This document shows, one piece after another, positions 54,861 to 62,350 of a stretch of DNA of 64,000 nucleotides. The notes beneath the pieces were generated by a model. That model worked only from the letters and a program-made list of their open reading frames with translations. It had not been told where the DNA came from and did no database searches. Numbering within the stretch: position 1 is the first letter of the stretch; each line of letters begins with the position of its first letter. The DNA lies in contig NZ_JASNNW010000006.1 of assembly GCF_030165005.1 (NCBI RefSeq), positions 62,001-126,000 on the forward strand, written 5' to 3'. Made by a program: the position numbers and the translations under genes. This stretch comes from Blastococcus capsensis (lineage in GTDB: Bacteria > Actinomycetota > Actinomycetes > Mycobacteriales > Geodermatophilaceae).

Positions 54861-54905
54861 CGCGAAGAAGCCCGTGACCGGTGCTCGGTCACGGGCTTCT
54901 TCGCG
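54861..54905. terminator. Perfect 20-bp stem terminator between convergent genes
   Basis: The arms 54861-54880 (CGCGAAGAAGCCCGTGACCG) and 54886-54905 are exact inverted copies around the 5-nt loop GTGCT. It sits 15 nt after the accA3 stop and 24 nt before the convergent metalloprotease stop, so it can end transcription from both sides. An interrupted T-rich stretch (CTTCTTC) lies in the descending arm. Confidence 0.9.
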
Positions 54906-54929
54906 TGCCGTGTCACGCTCGACGGGAGG

Positions 54930-57311
54930 TCAGACGCCGACGTCCCGGCAGCCGAAGGACGTGTTCGCCGAGGGCACCTCCCGGTCGATGGCGTACACGC
55001 ACACCCGGTGCATGCCGGGCGCCAGCGAACCCGACCAGCTGAAGCCGTGCGCGGGGCCGGCGTGCGGGAAGGCCCTCCCCACGTCCGGCCGGTCGCCATC
55101 GGCACGCAGCCCGACCGCGGCGCCGTCGACGTACACGTGCACCGCGCCCGCCGCCGTCGGCGAGTCCGGATCGAACGCCCAACCCGACAACGACACCGTC
55201 GTCCCCGACGCCGACAGCGAGTCCCAGCTCCCCGTCGGCCGGGTCACTCCGACCGCCACCTGACGGCAGCCGAAGGCCGTGTTCGCCGAGGGCACCTCCC
55301 GGTCGATGGCGTACACGCACACCCGGTGCATGCCGGGCGCCAGCGAACCCGACCAGCTGAAGCCGTGCGCGGGGCCGGCGTGCGGGAAGGCCCTTCCCAC
55401 GTCCGGCCGGTCGCCATCGGCACGCAGCCCGACCGCGGCGCCGTCGACGTACACGTGCACCGCGCCCGCCGCCGTCGGCGAGTCCGGATCGAACGCCCAA
55501 CCCGACAACGACGCCGTCGTCCCCGAGGCCGACAGCGAGTCCCAGCTCCCCGTCGGCCGGGTCACTCCGACCTCCACGTCGCGGCAGCCGAAGGCCGTGT
55601 TCGCCGAGGGCACTTCCCGGTCGATCGCGTACACGCACACCCGGTGCATGCCGGGCGCCAGCGAACCCGACCAGCTGAAGCCGTGCGCGGGGCCGGCGTG
55701 CGGGAAGGCCCTCCCGACGTCCGGCCGGTGACCGTCGGCGCGCAGCGCCACCCCGGCACCGTTCACGTAGACGTGCACCACCGACGACGGATCCGGGGTG
55801 TTGGGGTCGAAGGCCCAGCCCCGCACCGACAGGGTGGTCCCCGACGCGGAGACGGCGTCCAGCGAGCCGATCGGCTTCGTGGCCAGGGTGGGCACGGTGG
55901 GGTCGGCCGCGGTCGCCACCCGAACGGTCGCCTCCGTGGCCGAGGCGGCCACGACGGTCACGGTCAGGTCGGTACCGGAGATCGGCACGGCCCGGGCGAA
56001 CGGCAGGGAGACCTGCAGATCCGTCTTCCACCCGGACATGCTCGACGGCGTGGCATCCAGCAGGAGCGACGTGGCGCCGTACTTCGTGATGTCCTCCTTC
56101 GTCCCGACACGGCGCAGAACGACACCGCTCTGCAGCCCTATGCGGTTGGCGTCCGTCCCCAACCACGCGTCCTGGAGATCGGGCGTGCGGTACTCGAGCC
56201 AGTAGACAGCCCCGTTGGAAGCGGTGAGCCGGACGGCACGGGTTCCGGTACGTCCCGAGATCGGGGACAAGGTGTACCGCGTGCTGGACGAGGACGCCGA
56301 GATGGACTTCATCTGCTCGGCCGGCAGTACCCCGAGCCGGGCAGCATGCGGGGCGCTGAGCGAACCCACCTGCTCCCAGGAGACACCCATGACGTCGTAC
56401 CAGTCGTTGTAGGGGGTGATCGCGCAGGTGCCACCCTCGACCGTCCCGTCGCACTGATCGCTCGAGGAGTGCCCGAGGCCGAAGTTGTGCCCGAGCTCGT
56501 GGGCGACGAGGGAGGTGCTGGTGGCACGCGCGTAGAGCCGCCCGCCGGCACCGGGGCCGGTACCGACCGAGGCGATCCCGTGGGGGCAGCCAGCAGCGTC
56601 GGCGGACCCGTTGCTCACGTAGAGAAGGAGATGCTTCCCGGCACCGGCGGTGAAGTTGACCGCCTTGACCGCCTCGTCCCAGAGGCCGAACCAATCCGAG
56701 CACTTCGCGGTCGTGGTGATCCAGTCGTGCGATGCGGAGACACCGAGGGCGATGGCCCCCTGGCTCTCGTTCGCCCAGAACTGCGCCACCGGACCGTTCA
56801 CCGCATCGACGACCTGCGCCAGGGTCGTACCGTCGGTCGTCCCACCTCCGGCGACCACCATGACCACGGTCACCTGGTTGGTCAGCGTCGTCGCGGCCTC
56901 TGCGGTCGTCGGTTCCTCAGCGGGCGCCGGCTCCACCACCTCGGCGGCGAGGACCTCGCGAGCGGGCTCGATGGCTCCCTCGGCCGCCGCGACATCGGTC
57001 ACCTCCCCGCCGACCGTCACCTCGACGGTGGTGCCGGCCGGGATGTCCTGGACGTCGTCGGTCGGGATCCTGACCGCTTCGCCGGTGTCCGGCTCGATCC
57101 AGGTCAGTGGCTGAGCGAAGAGTTCCTCCCCGGCCGCCTGGTGGTCCTCGGGCTCTGCCCAGACCTGCACCAGCTCCCCGACGACCGTCTCGGTCGCGGG
57201 GGCTTCCTCCGCCTGTGCTGAGGGCACACCGGCGAGAACCGGCAGGAGCAGTCCGGCGGAGAGCAGCAGCGGGAGCGCTCGGCGACGAGGGCGTTGGCTA
57301 ACGGGGGACAC
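54930..57311 (-). CDS. Secreted zinc metalloprotease with three GW-DP repeats
   Basis: A 793-residue exported protein. Signal peptide RRRALPLLLSAGLLLPVLAGVPSAQA, a propeptide-like acidic region (35-145), then a zincin domain. The zinc site is HELGHNFGLGH (H271, E272, H275, H281) and the Met-turn is WYDVMG with M308, the metzincin arrangement closest to gametolysin/reprolysin-like families. Cysteines at 204, 242, 287 and 296 may form disulfides. From about residue 479 three repeats of 105-106 residues follow. GTG 57311 has AGGAG 7 nt upstream and lies inside the end of the upstream paralogue (14-nt overlap). It probably cuts extracellular or wall proteins; substrate unknown. Confidence 0.87.
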   Translation of the reverse strand: MSPVSQRPRRRALPLLLSAGLLLPVLAGVPSAQAEEAPATETVVGELVQVWAEPEDHQAAGEELFAQPLTWIEPDTGEAVRIPTDDVQDIPAGTTVEVTVGGEVTDVAAAEGAIEPAREVLAAEVVEPAPAEEPTTAEAATTLTNQVTVVMVVAGGGTTDGTTLAQVVDAVNGPVAQFWANESQGAIALGVSASHDWITTTAKCSDWFGLWDEAVKAVNFTAGAGKHLLLYVSNGSADAAGCPHGIASVGTGPGAGGRLYARATSTSLVAHELGHNFGLGHSSSDQCDGTVEGGTCAITPYNDWYDVMGVSWEQVGSLSAPHAARLGVLPAEQMKSISASSSSTRYTLSPISGRTGTRAVRLTASNGAVYWLEYRTPDLQDAWLGTDANRIGLQSGVVLRRVGTKEDITKYGATSLLLDATPSSMSGWKTDLQVSLPFARAVPISGTDLTVTVVAASATEATVRVATAADPTVPTLATKPIGSLDAVSASGTTLSVRGWAFDPNTPDPSSVVHVYVNGAGVALRADGHRPDVGRAFPHAGPAHGFSWSGSLAPGMHRVCVYAIDREVPSANTAFGCRDVEVGVTRPTGSWDSLSASGTTASLSGWAFDPDSPTAAGAVHVYVDGAAVGLRADGDRPDVGRAFPHAGPAHGFSWSGSLAPGMHRVCVYAIDREVPSANTAFGCRQVAVGVTRPTGSWDSLSASGTTVSLSGWAFDPDSPTAAGAVHVYVDGAAVGLRADGDRPDVGRAFPHAGPAHGFSWSGSLAPGMHRVCVYAIDREVPSANTSFGCRDVGV
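54933..55877 (-). repeat. Three GW-DP repeat modules in the metalloprotease
   Basis: Residues 479-793 hold three modules with GWAFDP, VHVYVDG or VHVYVNG, RPDVGRAFP, AGPAHGFSWSGSLAPG, RVCVYAIDRE and FGCR. Here YAID and FGCR replace the YAIN and LGCR of the other two proteins, so this set forms its own subfamily. Confidence 0.88.
54947..55900. repeat. Near-identical 318-bp tandem DNA repeats
   Basis: The segment beginning GGCAGCCGAAGG at 54947 recurs at 55265 and 55583, an exact 318-bp period (106 codons). The first two units are almost identical over the whole length. The third is almost identical for its first half and then diverges. Recent unequal crossing-over or gene conversion is the simplest explanation. 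Confidence 0.9.
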
Positions 57312-59142
57312 GGATCAACTCCTGGGTGCGCGTGGTCGCACTCCTCATCGGCATCCCGGAGCCCTGGCCGCACCCTCGCACCTCCATCGGGTGAACGGCC
57401 GGGGCTCGACGACGGCGGCGGGCCATCCCCCGGCGCACAGCCGGCACCAGCAGGATGGTCGTGCCGGCGAGCGCCGCCGCCGCCAGCAACGCCGGTGGAC
57501 CATTGCCCTCGGGGGCCCCGCCGCCGCTGTCGGCGGCCGGCTCGAGCGAGGGCTGCGAGAAGTCGGACGCCACGGCCGTAGGCACCGACGGCGCCGTCGG
57601 GCCCTGGACGACCGCAGGGATCCCGCCGGCCGACGCCGCACTCACCGTCGCCCGGTCGCCGGGGAGCGTCGCTGCCCGGACGTCCCCGCCCGCGCTGGGC
57701 ACGGACACTTCCTGTGGGCGGGAGGCGGACGGCAGGACGTGCACGATGGCCTCGGCGGCGGAGATGCTCTCCACGGTGACGGTGAAGTCCCCGCCGGAGA
57801 GCGGGACTGCCACGCCGACCGGGAGGGCGGCCTGCAGGTCGGCGTCCCAGCCGGCGGCCGGGCCGGGGGTGCCGTCCAGCAGCAGCGAGGTGTCGGGGAA
57901 CTGACCGGCCCGGCGCAGCAGCACCCCGGCGTCCAGGCGGTAGACGTTGTCGCGGGTGGCCAGCCAGGCGTCCCGTCCGCTGGCCGAGCGGAGTTCGAGC
58001 CAGTAGGCCACGCCCTCGGCGTCGACCAGCCGCAGTGCCCGGAGCCCACCGGTCCCGGCCAGCGGAGCGAGGGTGACCGAGGTGGGGCCGTCCCCGACGG
58101 AAACGGTCCGCTGCGCATCGCCGGGCAGCACCTGCAGCGCCGAGGCCTGCGCGGCGTTGAGCGAGCCGAGCTGCGCCCAGGACGCCCCCATGACGTCGTA
58201 GTAGTCGCGGTAGCCCGAGACCCGGCAGGAACCGGACTCCACGGCGCCGTCGCACTGCTCCGCCGAGGAGTGGCCCAGCCCGAAGTTGTGCCCGAGCTCG
58301 TGGGCGATGACCGAGGCCAGGGTGTCCCGGACGTACAGCCGCCCGCCGGACCCCGGGGCGGTGCCTACTTGCGCGAGCGCGTAGGAGCACGCCGGCTGGG
58401 TGGCGGTCTGGCCGCTCAACCGCAGCAGCAGGTGCTCCCCCGGCCCGGGGACGAAGCCGACCGCCGCCGCCACCTCGTTCCACAACGCCTCGGGGTCGTC
58501 GCAGCCGGCGGAGGTGCTCAGCCAGTCGCGGGAGCCGGTGACCCCGACGCTGATCGCGCCGCCGGTCTGCTCGGACCAGAACCGGGCGACCGGGCCGTCC
58601 ACCGTGGCGACGACGTCGCGCAGCCGGGTGCTGTCGGGGGTGGTGCCCGCCGGGGCCACCAGGACGACGGTGACCTCGTTGGTCAGCCCGTCGCGCGGTG
58701 AGGGAGCGGTCTCCGGTGCCGTCGACGGCGGGACCGCGAGCACGTCGGTCTCCAGCACCTCCCGCGCCGGGTCGTAGCCGTCGTCGCTGGCCTCGTCCTC
58801 GACCGTCCCGCCGACGGTCAGCTCGACCGTGGCGCCACTCGGCACGGTGGCGACCTGGTCCGCGGGCACGCGCACGGAGCCGTCGTCGGTCTCCAGCCAG
58901 CTCAGCTGCGTCCCGGGGTCGTGGCCGTCGTCGTGACCGTGGTCGGCACCGGCGGGGCCGGGCTCGCCCTCGGCCCAGACGCGCACGAGCTCGCCGACGA
59001 CGGTGGTGCCCTCATCGGCGACGGCGATCGACGGCACCGTGACCGTTCCGAGGAACGTCGCGCTCAGCGCACCCGCCAGCGCGGCGGCGCGCAGCGTCCG
59101 GCGGGTGCCACGGGGACGGCGAGAGGCATCATCAGCAGACAT
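57298..59142 (-). CDS. Secreted, membrane-anchored zinc metalloprotease (paralogue)
   Basis: A 614-residue paralogue of the downstream protease. After the signal peptide both share VVGELVRVWAE or VVGELVQVWAE, the LTNEVTVVLV or LTNQVTVVMV strand, and VDGPVARFW or VNGPVAQFW. Both also share HELGHNFGLGHSS (H281, E282, H285, H291), YYDVMGASW or WYDVMGVSW, and a C-terminal beta region. Instead of GW-DP repeats it ends in a proline/glycine-rich stretch, a helix (PALLAAAALAGTTILLVPAV) and an RRGMARRRRR stop-transfer signal, so it should stay in the membrane facing out. Histidine-rich HGHDDGHD (68-75) is specific to this copy. ATG 59142 has CAGGAG upstream. Operon with the repeat-bearing copy. Confidence 0.85.
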   Translation of the reverse strand: MSADDASRRPRGTRRTLRAAALAGALSATFLGTVTVPSIAVADEGTTVVGELVRVWAEGEPGPAGADHGHDDGHDPGTQLSWLETDDGSVRVPADQVATVPSGATVELTVGGTVEDEASDDGYDPAREVLETDVLAVPPSTAPETAPSPRDGLTNEVTVVLVAPAGTTPDSTRLRDVVATVDGPVARFWSEQTGGAISVGVTGSRDWLSTSAGCDDPEALWNEVAAAVGFVPGPGEHLLLRLSGQTATQPACSYALAQVGTAPGSGGRLYVRDTLASVIAHELGHNFGLGHSSAEQCDGAVESGSCRVSGYRDYYDVMGASWAQLGSLNAAQASALQVLPGDAQRTVSVGDGPTSVTLAPLAGTGGLRALRLVDAEGVAYWLELRSASGRDAWLATRDNVYRLDAGVLLRRAGQFPDTSLLLDGTPGPAAGWDADLQAALPVGVAVPLSGGDFTVTVESISAAEAIVHVLPSASRPQEVSVPSAGGDVRAATLPGDRATVSAASAGGIPAVVQGPTAPSVPTAVASDFSQPSLEPAADSGGGAPEGNGPPALLAAAALAGTTILLVPAVRRGMARRRRRAPAVHPMEVRGCGQGSGMPMRSATTRTQELIRVPR

Positions 59143-59237
59143 CGACTCCTGAATCGGCGGCCGCTCCGCCCATCGGCACCGTCGCGCCGATGTTGAGCCG
59201 AACTCCCGTCACATCCGCCGCATGTACCCCGGCTCTC

Positions 59238-60641
59238 TCACGCCAGGTCGTCGGCGCCCATCAGCCGGCGCCCGGCCTCGGTGATCGAGCCGGACAGCGA
59301 CGGGTAGATCGCGAACGTCTGCGCCAGGTCGTCGACCGTCAGCCCCTTCGTCACGGCCAGGGCGATCGGCAGCACCAGCTCCGAGGCCCCCGGCGAGACG
59401 ACGACACCACCCACGACCACGCCGGTCGAGCGTCGCGCGAAGAGCTTGACGAAGCCGGCGTGCAGGTCGCTCATCTTGGCCCGCGCGTTGGTCGCCAGCG
59501 GCACCCGCACGACCTCGACGTCGGCGTTCTCGGCCAGCGACTTCTCCTGGAGGCCGACGGTGGCGATCTCGGGGTGCGTGAAGACGTTCGCGGCCACGGT
59601 CTTGAGCTTGATGGGCGCCACCGCCTCGCCGAGGGCGTGCCACATCGCGATCCGGCCCTGCATGGCCGCGACGGAAGCCAGCTGGAAGACGCCGGTGACG
59701 TCGCCGGCCGCGTAGATGCCCGGCACCGAGGTGCGGGACACGCGGTCGACGACGACGTGGCCGGACCCGGTCACCTCGACGCCGTGCTGCGCCAGGTTGA
59801 GCCCGGCGGTGTTCGGGACGGTGCCGACGGTCATCAGCGCGTGCGACCCGTCGACGGTGCGCCCGTCGGTGAGCTCGACCGAGATCCCCTTCTCGGTGCG
59901 CCGGGCTCCGGCCGCCCGGCCACGCTCGAGCCGGCCGCCGCGGGACTGGAAGACCTGCTCGAGCACCTCGGCGGCGTCGGAGTCCTCGCCGGGCAGCACC
60001 CGGTCGCGCGAGGAGACGAGCGTGACGGGGACGCCGGCCTCGAGGTAGCCCGAGGCGAACTCGGCGCCGGTGACGCCGGACCCGACGACCACCAGGTGCT
60101 CGGGCGGCTCCTCCAGGTCGTAGACGTCGCGCCAGTCCAGGATCCGCTCGCCGTCCGGCTCCGCCCCGGGGAGCACCCGGGGGTCGGCGCCGGTGGCGAT
60201 GAGGACGACGTCGCCCTCGATCTCGTCCACGACGGCACCGTCGTCGTCCAGGATCTCCACCTCGTGCGCGGCCAGCCCCGGTGCGTCGTCGGCGAGCCGG
60301 CCCTGGCCGGCGACGATCCGCACGCCCTCGGTCTCCAGCCGCGCGTGGATGTCCGCCGACTGCGCCATGGCCAGGTTCCGCACCCGCTGGTTGGCCGCGG
60401 GGAGGTCGAGGCTGACGGTGGCCAGCTCCGCGCCGTGCACGCCGAGGATGGCGGAGTCACGCACCGCCGTCGTCGCGCCGGCGGCAGCGATCAGGGTCTT
60501 CGAGGGGACGCAGTCGCTGAGCACGCTGGCCCCGCCGATGCCGTCGCGCTCGATCACGGTCACCTGCGCACCGAGCTGTGCGGCGACCAGGGCGGCTTCG
60601 TAGCCGGCCGGGCCACCACCGATGATGACGATGCGGGTCAT
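59238..60641 (-). CDS. lpdA: FAD-dependent NAD(P)H-quinone reductase of the LpdA type
   Basis: A 467-residue flavoprotein of the disulfide-reductase family. It has IVIIGGGPAGYEAALVAAQLGAQVTVIERDG, VLIATGADPRVLPGA, LVVVGSGVTGAEFASGYLEAG and GIYAAGDVTGVFQLASVAAMQGRIA in pieces. The redox motif reads GGASVLSDCVPSK: the first cysteine of the usual GGTCLNVGC is serine. The C-terminal catalytic HPxxSE is YPSLSGS, lacking the histidine. Thus it is not a functional dihydrolipoamide dehydrogenase. M. tuberculosis LpdA (Rv3303c) has the same losses and reduces quinones. ATG 60641 follows GATGGAGCC. Confidence 0.88.
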   Translation of the reverse strand: MTRIVIIGGGPAGYEAALVAAQLGAQVTVIERDGIGGASVLSDCVPSKTLIAAAGATTAVRDSAILGVHGAELATVSLDLPAANQRVRNLAMAQSADIHARLETEGVRIVAGQGRLADDAPGLAAHEVEILDDDGAVVDEIEGDVVLIATGADPRVLPGAEPDGERILDWRDVYDLEEPPEHLVVVGSGVTGAEFASGYLEAGVPVTLVSSRDRVLPGEDSDAAEVLEQVFQSRGGRLERGRAAGARRTEKGISVELTDGRTVDGSHALMTVGTVPNTAGLNLAQHGVEVTGSGHVVVDRVSRTSVPGIYAAGDVTGVFQLASVAAMQGRIAMWHALGEAVAPIKLKTVAANVFTHPEIATVGLQEKSLAENADVEVVRVPLATNARAKMSDLHAGFVKLFARRSTGVVVGGVVVSPGASELVLPIALAVTKGLTVDDLAQTFAIYPSLSGSITEAGRRLMGADDLA

Positions 60642-60741
60642 GGCTCCATCTCTCGTTGCCGATCGGTCTGTCGCTGCCATTGTCCCGCCTGCCGGGGCGG
60701 ATTCGCGCCACCGTCCGTCCCGGCCCGCCGGGCTCGCTCGT

Positions 60742-60747
60742 TAGTCT
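60742..60747 (+). promoter_or_regulatory. Predicted leaderless -10 element of the cyclotransferase-like gene
   Basis: TAGTCT ends 7 nt before ATG 60755, with no Shine-Dalgarno sequence. Confidence 0.45.
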
Positions 60748-60754
60748 CGCCCCG

Positions 60755-61225
60755 ATGGGCCTCTACGCCGCCTACGGGTCGAACATGGATCCCGCGCAGA
60801 TGCTGCGCCGCTGTCCGTCCTCGCCGCACACCGGGACCGGCTGGATCCGCGGTTGGCGACTGACGTTCGGCGGTGAGGAGCTGGGCTGGGAGGGTGCGCT
60901 CGCCACCCTGGTCCCCGCCGAGGACGACGGGTCGGGCCGGGAGACGGTCGGGGTATTCGTCGCGCTCTACGACCTGACCGAGGTCGACCAGCGCGCCCTG
61001 GACGCGTGGGAGGGCGCCGACTCCGGCCTCTACCGCCGGGTGAACCTGCGCGTGCACACCCTCGGCGGCGACGTCGTCGCCTACGTCTACGTGCTCGACG
61101 CCTTCGAGGGCGGGCTGCCCTCGGCCCGGCACCTCGGCGCGATCGCCGACGCGGCCGAGGCCGCCGGCGCCCCCGACGACCACGTCCGCGAACTCCGCAC
61201 CCGCGACTGCCGCTCCGCCTTCTGA
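60755..61225 (+). CDS. Gamma-glutamylcyclotransferase-like (AIG2/GGCT fold) protein
   Basis: A 156-residue protein beginning GLYAAYGSNMDPAQMLRRCP, the YGSN loop that binds the gamma-glutamyl group. It continues with GWRLTFGG, VFVALYDLTEVDQRALDAWEGADSGLYRR, where the glutamate in DAWEG fits the catalytic acid of GGCT enzymes, and VVAYVYVLD. These enzymes release 5-oxoproline from gamma-glutamyl amines or peptides; the substrate here is unknown. ATG 60755 is preferred over the longer frame because of the YGSN position and the TAGTCT box. Its stop is 6 nt before the first palindromic element. Confidence 0.83.
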   Translation: MGLYAAYGSNMDPAQMLRRCPSSPHTGTGWIRGWRLTFGGEELGWEGALATLVPAEDDGSGRETVGVFVALYDLTEVDQRALDAWEGADSGLYRRVNLRVHTLGGDVVAYVYVLDAFEGGLPSARHLGAIADAAEAAGAPDDHVRELRTRDCRSAF

Positions 61226-61231
61226 CCCCTC

Positions 61232-61303
61232 CGTGATCATGAAGTTCGGGAGACGCCCCGCCGCGAGGCCCCGGCGCGCTGCTTCCCGAACTTCATGATC
61301 ACG
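61232..61303. repeat. 72-bp palindromic element, copy 1
   Basis: Perfect 20-bp inverted arms (61232-61251, CGTGATCATGAAGTTCGGGA, and 61284-61303) enclose a 32-nt GC-rich loop. The convergent DUF559-like gene reads into it and uses a TGA in the far arm as stop, so the element encodes its last ~21 residues. It could act as a bidirectional terminator. Confidence 0.9.
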
Positions 61304-62199
61304 TCGCGAGGAGGAAATCCCAGAGCGCGCGCCGCCCGGCCGACCATCGCCGCCGGCCGGCGGTAGACGTCCACCGCCGTGAAGTGCAGCAGCGTCCATC
61401 GGTGCTCGGTGATCCAGTCGTGCCGGTCCCGGTCGTCGGCCAGCTGGTCCCGGGTCATGTGCGCCTCCAGACCGTCGAACTCGGCGCCGACCTGCTGGTC
61501 CGGCCACCCGGTGTCGAGGAAGTGGGTGCGGCCGGAGTCGGTCAGCTGCACCTGCACGGCGGGCGCCGGAAGACCGCCGTCGATGAACCGCCAGCGCATC
61601 CGCGACTCCATCGGTGACTCCGCTCCGTCCACCGCGTGAGGCACGAGCTCCCGGACGCGGACCACCTCTCGGAGCCCACGCATGGCCTCGCCGGCGGCAG
61701 CGAGCTGCGTCTGCGTGCAGGTCCTTGACCGCAGCGCCGCGTCAAGCGTCGCCAGGCCGTCGATCGGCGCGGTGTGCCGGACGACATCGCACGCGGTTCG
61801 CGCCGGCGGCGTGCACCACGTCCCCTCCACCTGCACGGCGTCGTCGCACCCGAGGCTCGAGGGATGTACCTGGATCCCCGGCAGGCGCCTGTTCACCAGG
61901 CCGGGCGGTCCCAGGAAGTGCAGTGTCTCCGTCCCCAGGACGTCGAACCCCCACAGGGCGGCTGCGGTCGAGTGGCACGCCACCAGGTCGGCACCGACGG
62001 CGAGGGCGGCGGCGCGCACCTGCAGCGCGGGTGAGTCGGGCAACTCGCCGTCGATGAGGACGCCGCGCCAGCGACTGCGACGCCACCGCCCGGAGCGCAC
62101 CAGAGCCCGCAGCTCGCCGTCACCGAAATGGCTGAGCGCCTGTGCCGTCGTGAAGACCCCGTGCTGGGCGCTGACCATCCGGTAGAACGCGAAGTCCAT
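61237..62199 (-). CDS. AbiEi-type wHTH + DUF559 (Vsr-like nuclease fold) protein
   Basis: A 320-residue protein. The N-terminus (GVFTTAQALSHFGDGELRALVRSGRWRRSRWRGVLI) matches the winged-helix domain of AbiEi-type antitoxins. The middle region (ACHSTAAALWGFDVL) is typical of the same actinobacterial family. The C-terminal part has the DUF559 pattern ESPMES (E194, E198), FLDTGWPDQQVGAEFDG (D229, E240, D242) and HDWITEHRWTLLHFTAVDV, a PD-(D/E)XK-like fold related to very-short-patch repair endonucleases. Residues 300-320 are encoded by the palindromic element. No toxin partner gene is adjacent. DNA binding is likely; nuclease activity is unproven. Confidence 0.75.
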   Translation of the reverse strand: MDFAFYRMVSAQHGVFTTAQALSHFGDGELRALVRSGRWRRSRWRGVLIDGELPDSPALQVRAAALAVGADLVACHSTAAALWGFDVLGTETLHFLGPPGLVNRRLPGIQVHPSSLGCDDAVQVEGTWCTPPARTACDVVRHTAPIDGLATLDAALRSRTCTQTQLAAAGEAMRGLREVVRVRELVPHAVDGAESPMESRMRWRFIDGGLPAPAVQVQLTDSGRTHFLDTGWPDQQVGAEFDGLEAHMTRDQLADDRDRHDWITEHRWTLLHFTAVDVYRRPAAMVGRAARALGFPPRDVIMKFGKQRAGASRRGVSRTS

Positions 62200-62278
62200 G
62201 CCGGGAGGGTCGACATCCGCGCGGAGTGCCGACAGCTCCCCGACCGATCTGTGGACATGTCTATCTGGTGTGGATCCG

Positions 62279-62350
62279 CGCGATCATGAAGTGTGGGACG
62301 CGACGCGCCGGAAGCCAACGGCGTGCCGCTTCCCGGACTTCATGATCACG
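62279..62350. repeat. 72-bp palindromic element, copy 2
   Basis: Arms 62279-62298 and 62331-62350 match as inverted repeats at 17 of 20 positions, and again enclose a 32-nt loop. Arms and loop are clearly related to copy 1 (TGATCATGAAGT core). The meaB stop TGA lies inside the right arm. Together the copies bracket the DUF559-like gene. Confidence 0.87.

Noticed and set aside
54947-55900. CRISPR-like regular repeats
   Set aside because: The period is 318 bp, the repeats are in frame within a protease gene and encode the GW-DP domain. There are no spacers and no cas genes.
59238-60641. Dihydrolipoamide dehydrogenase
   Set aside because: One redox cysteine and the catalytic histidine are missing, so the lipoamide reaction is not expected.
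61237-62199. Type IV toxin-antitoxin locus (AbiEi antitoxin)
   Set aside because: Only the N-terminal winged helix resembles AbiEi. No AbiEii-type nucleotidyltransferase toxin gene is adjacent, and the C-terminal part is DUF559. A defence role is still possible but not as a classic pair.
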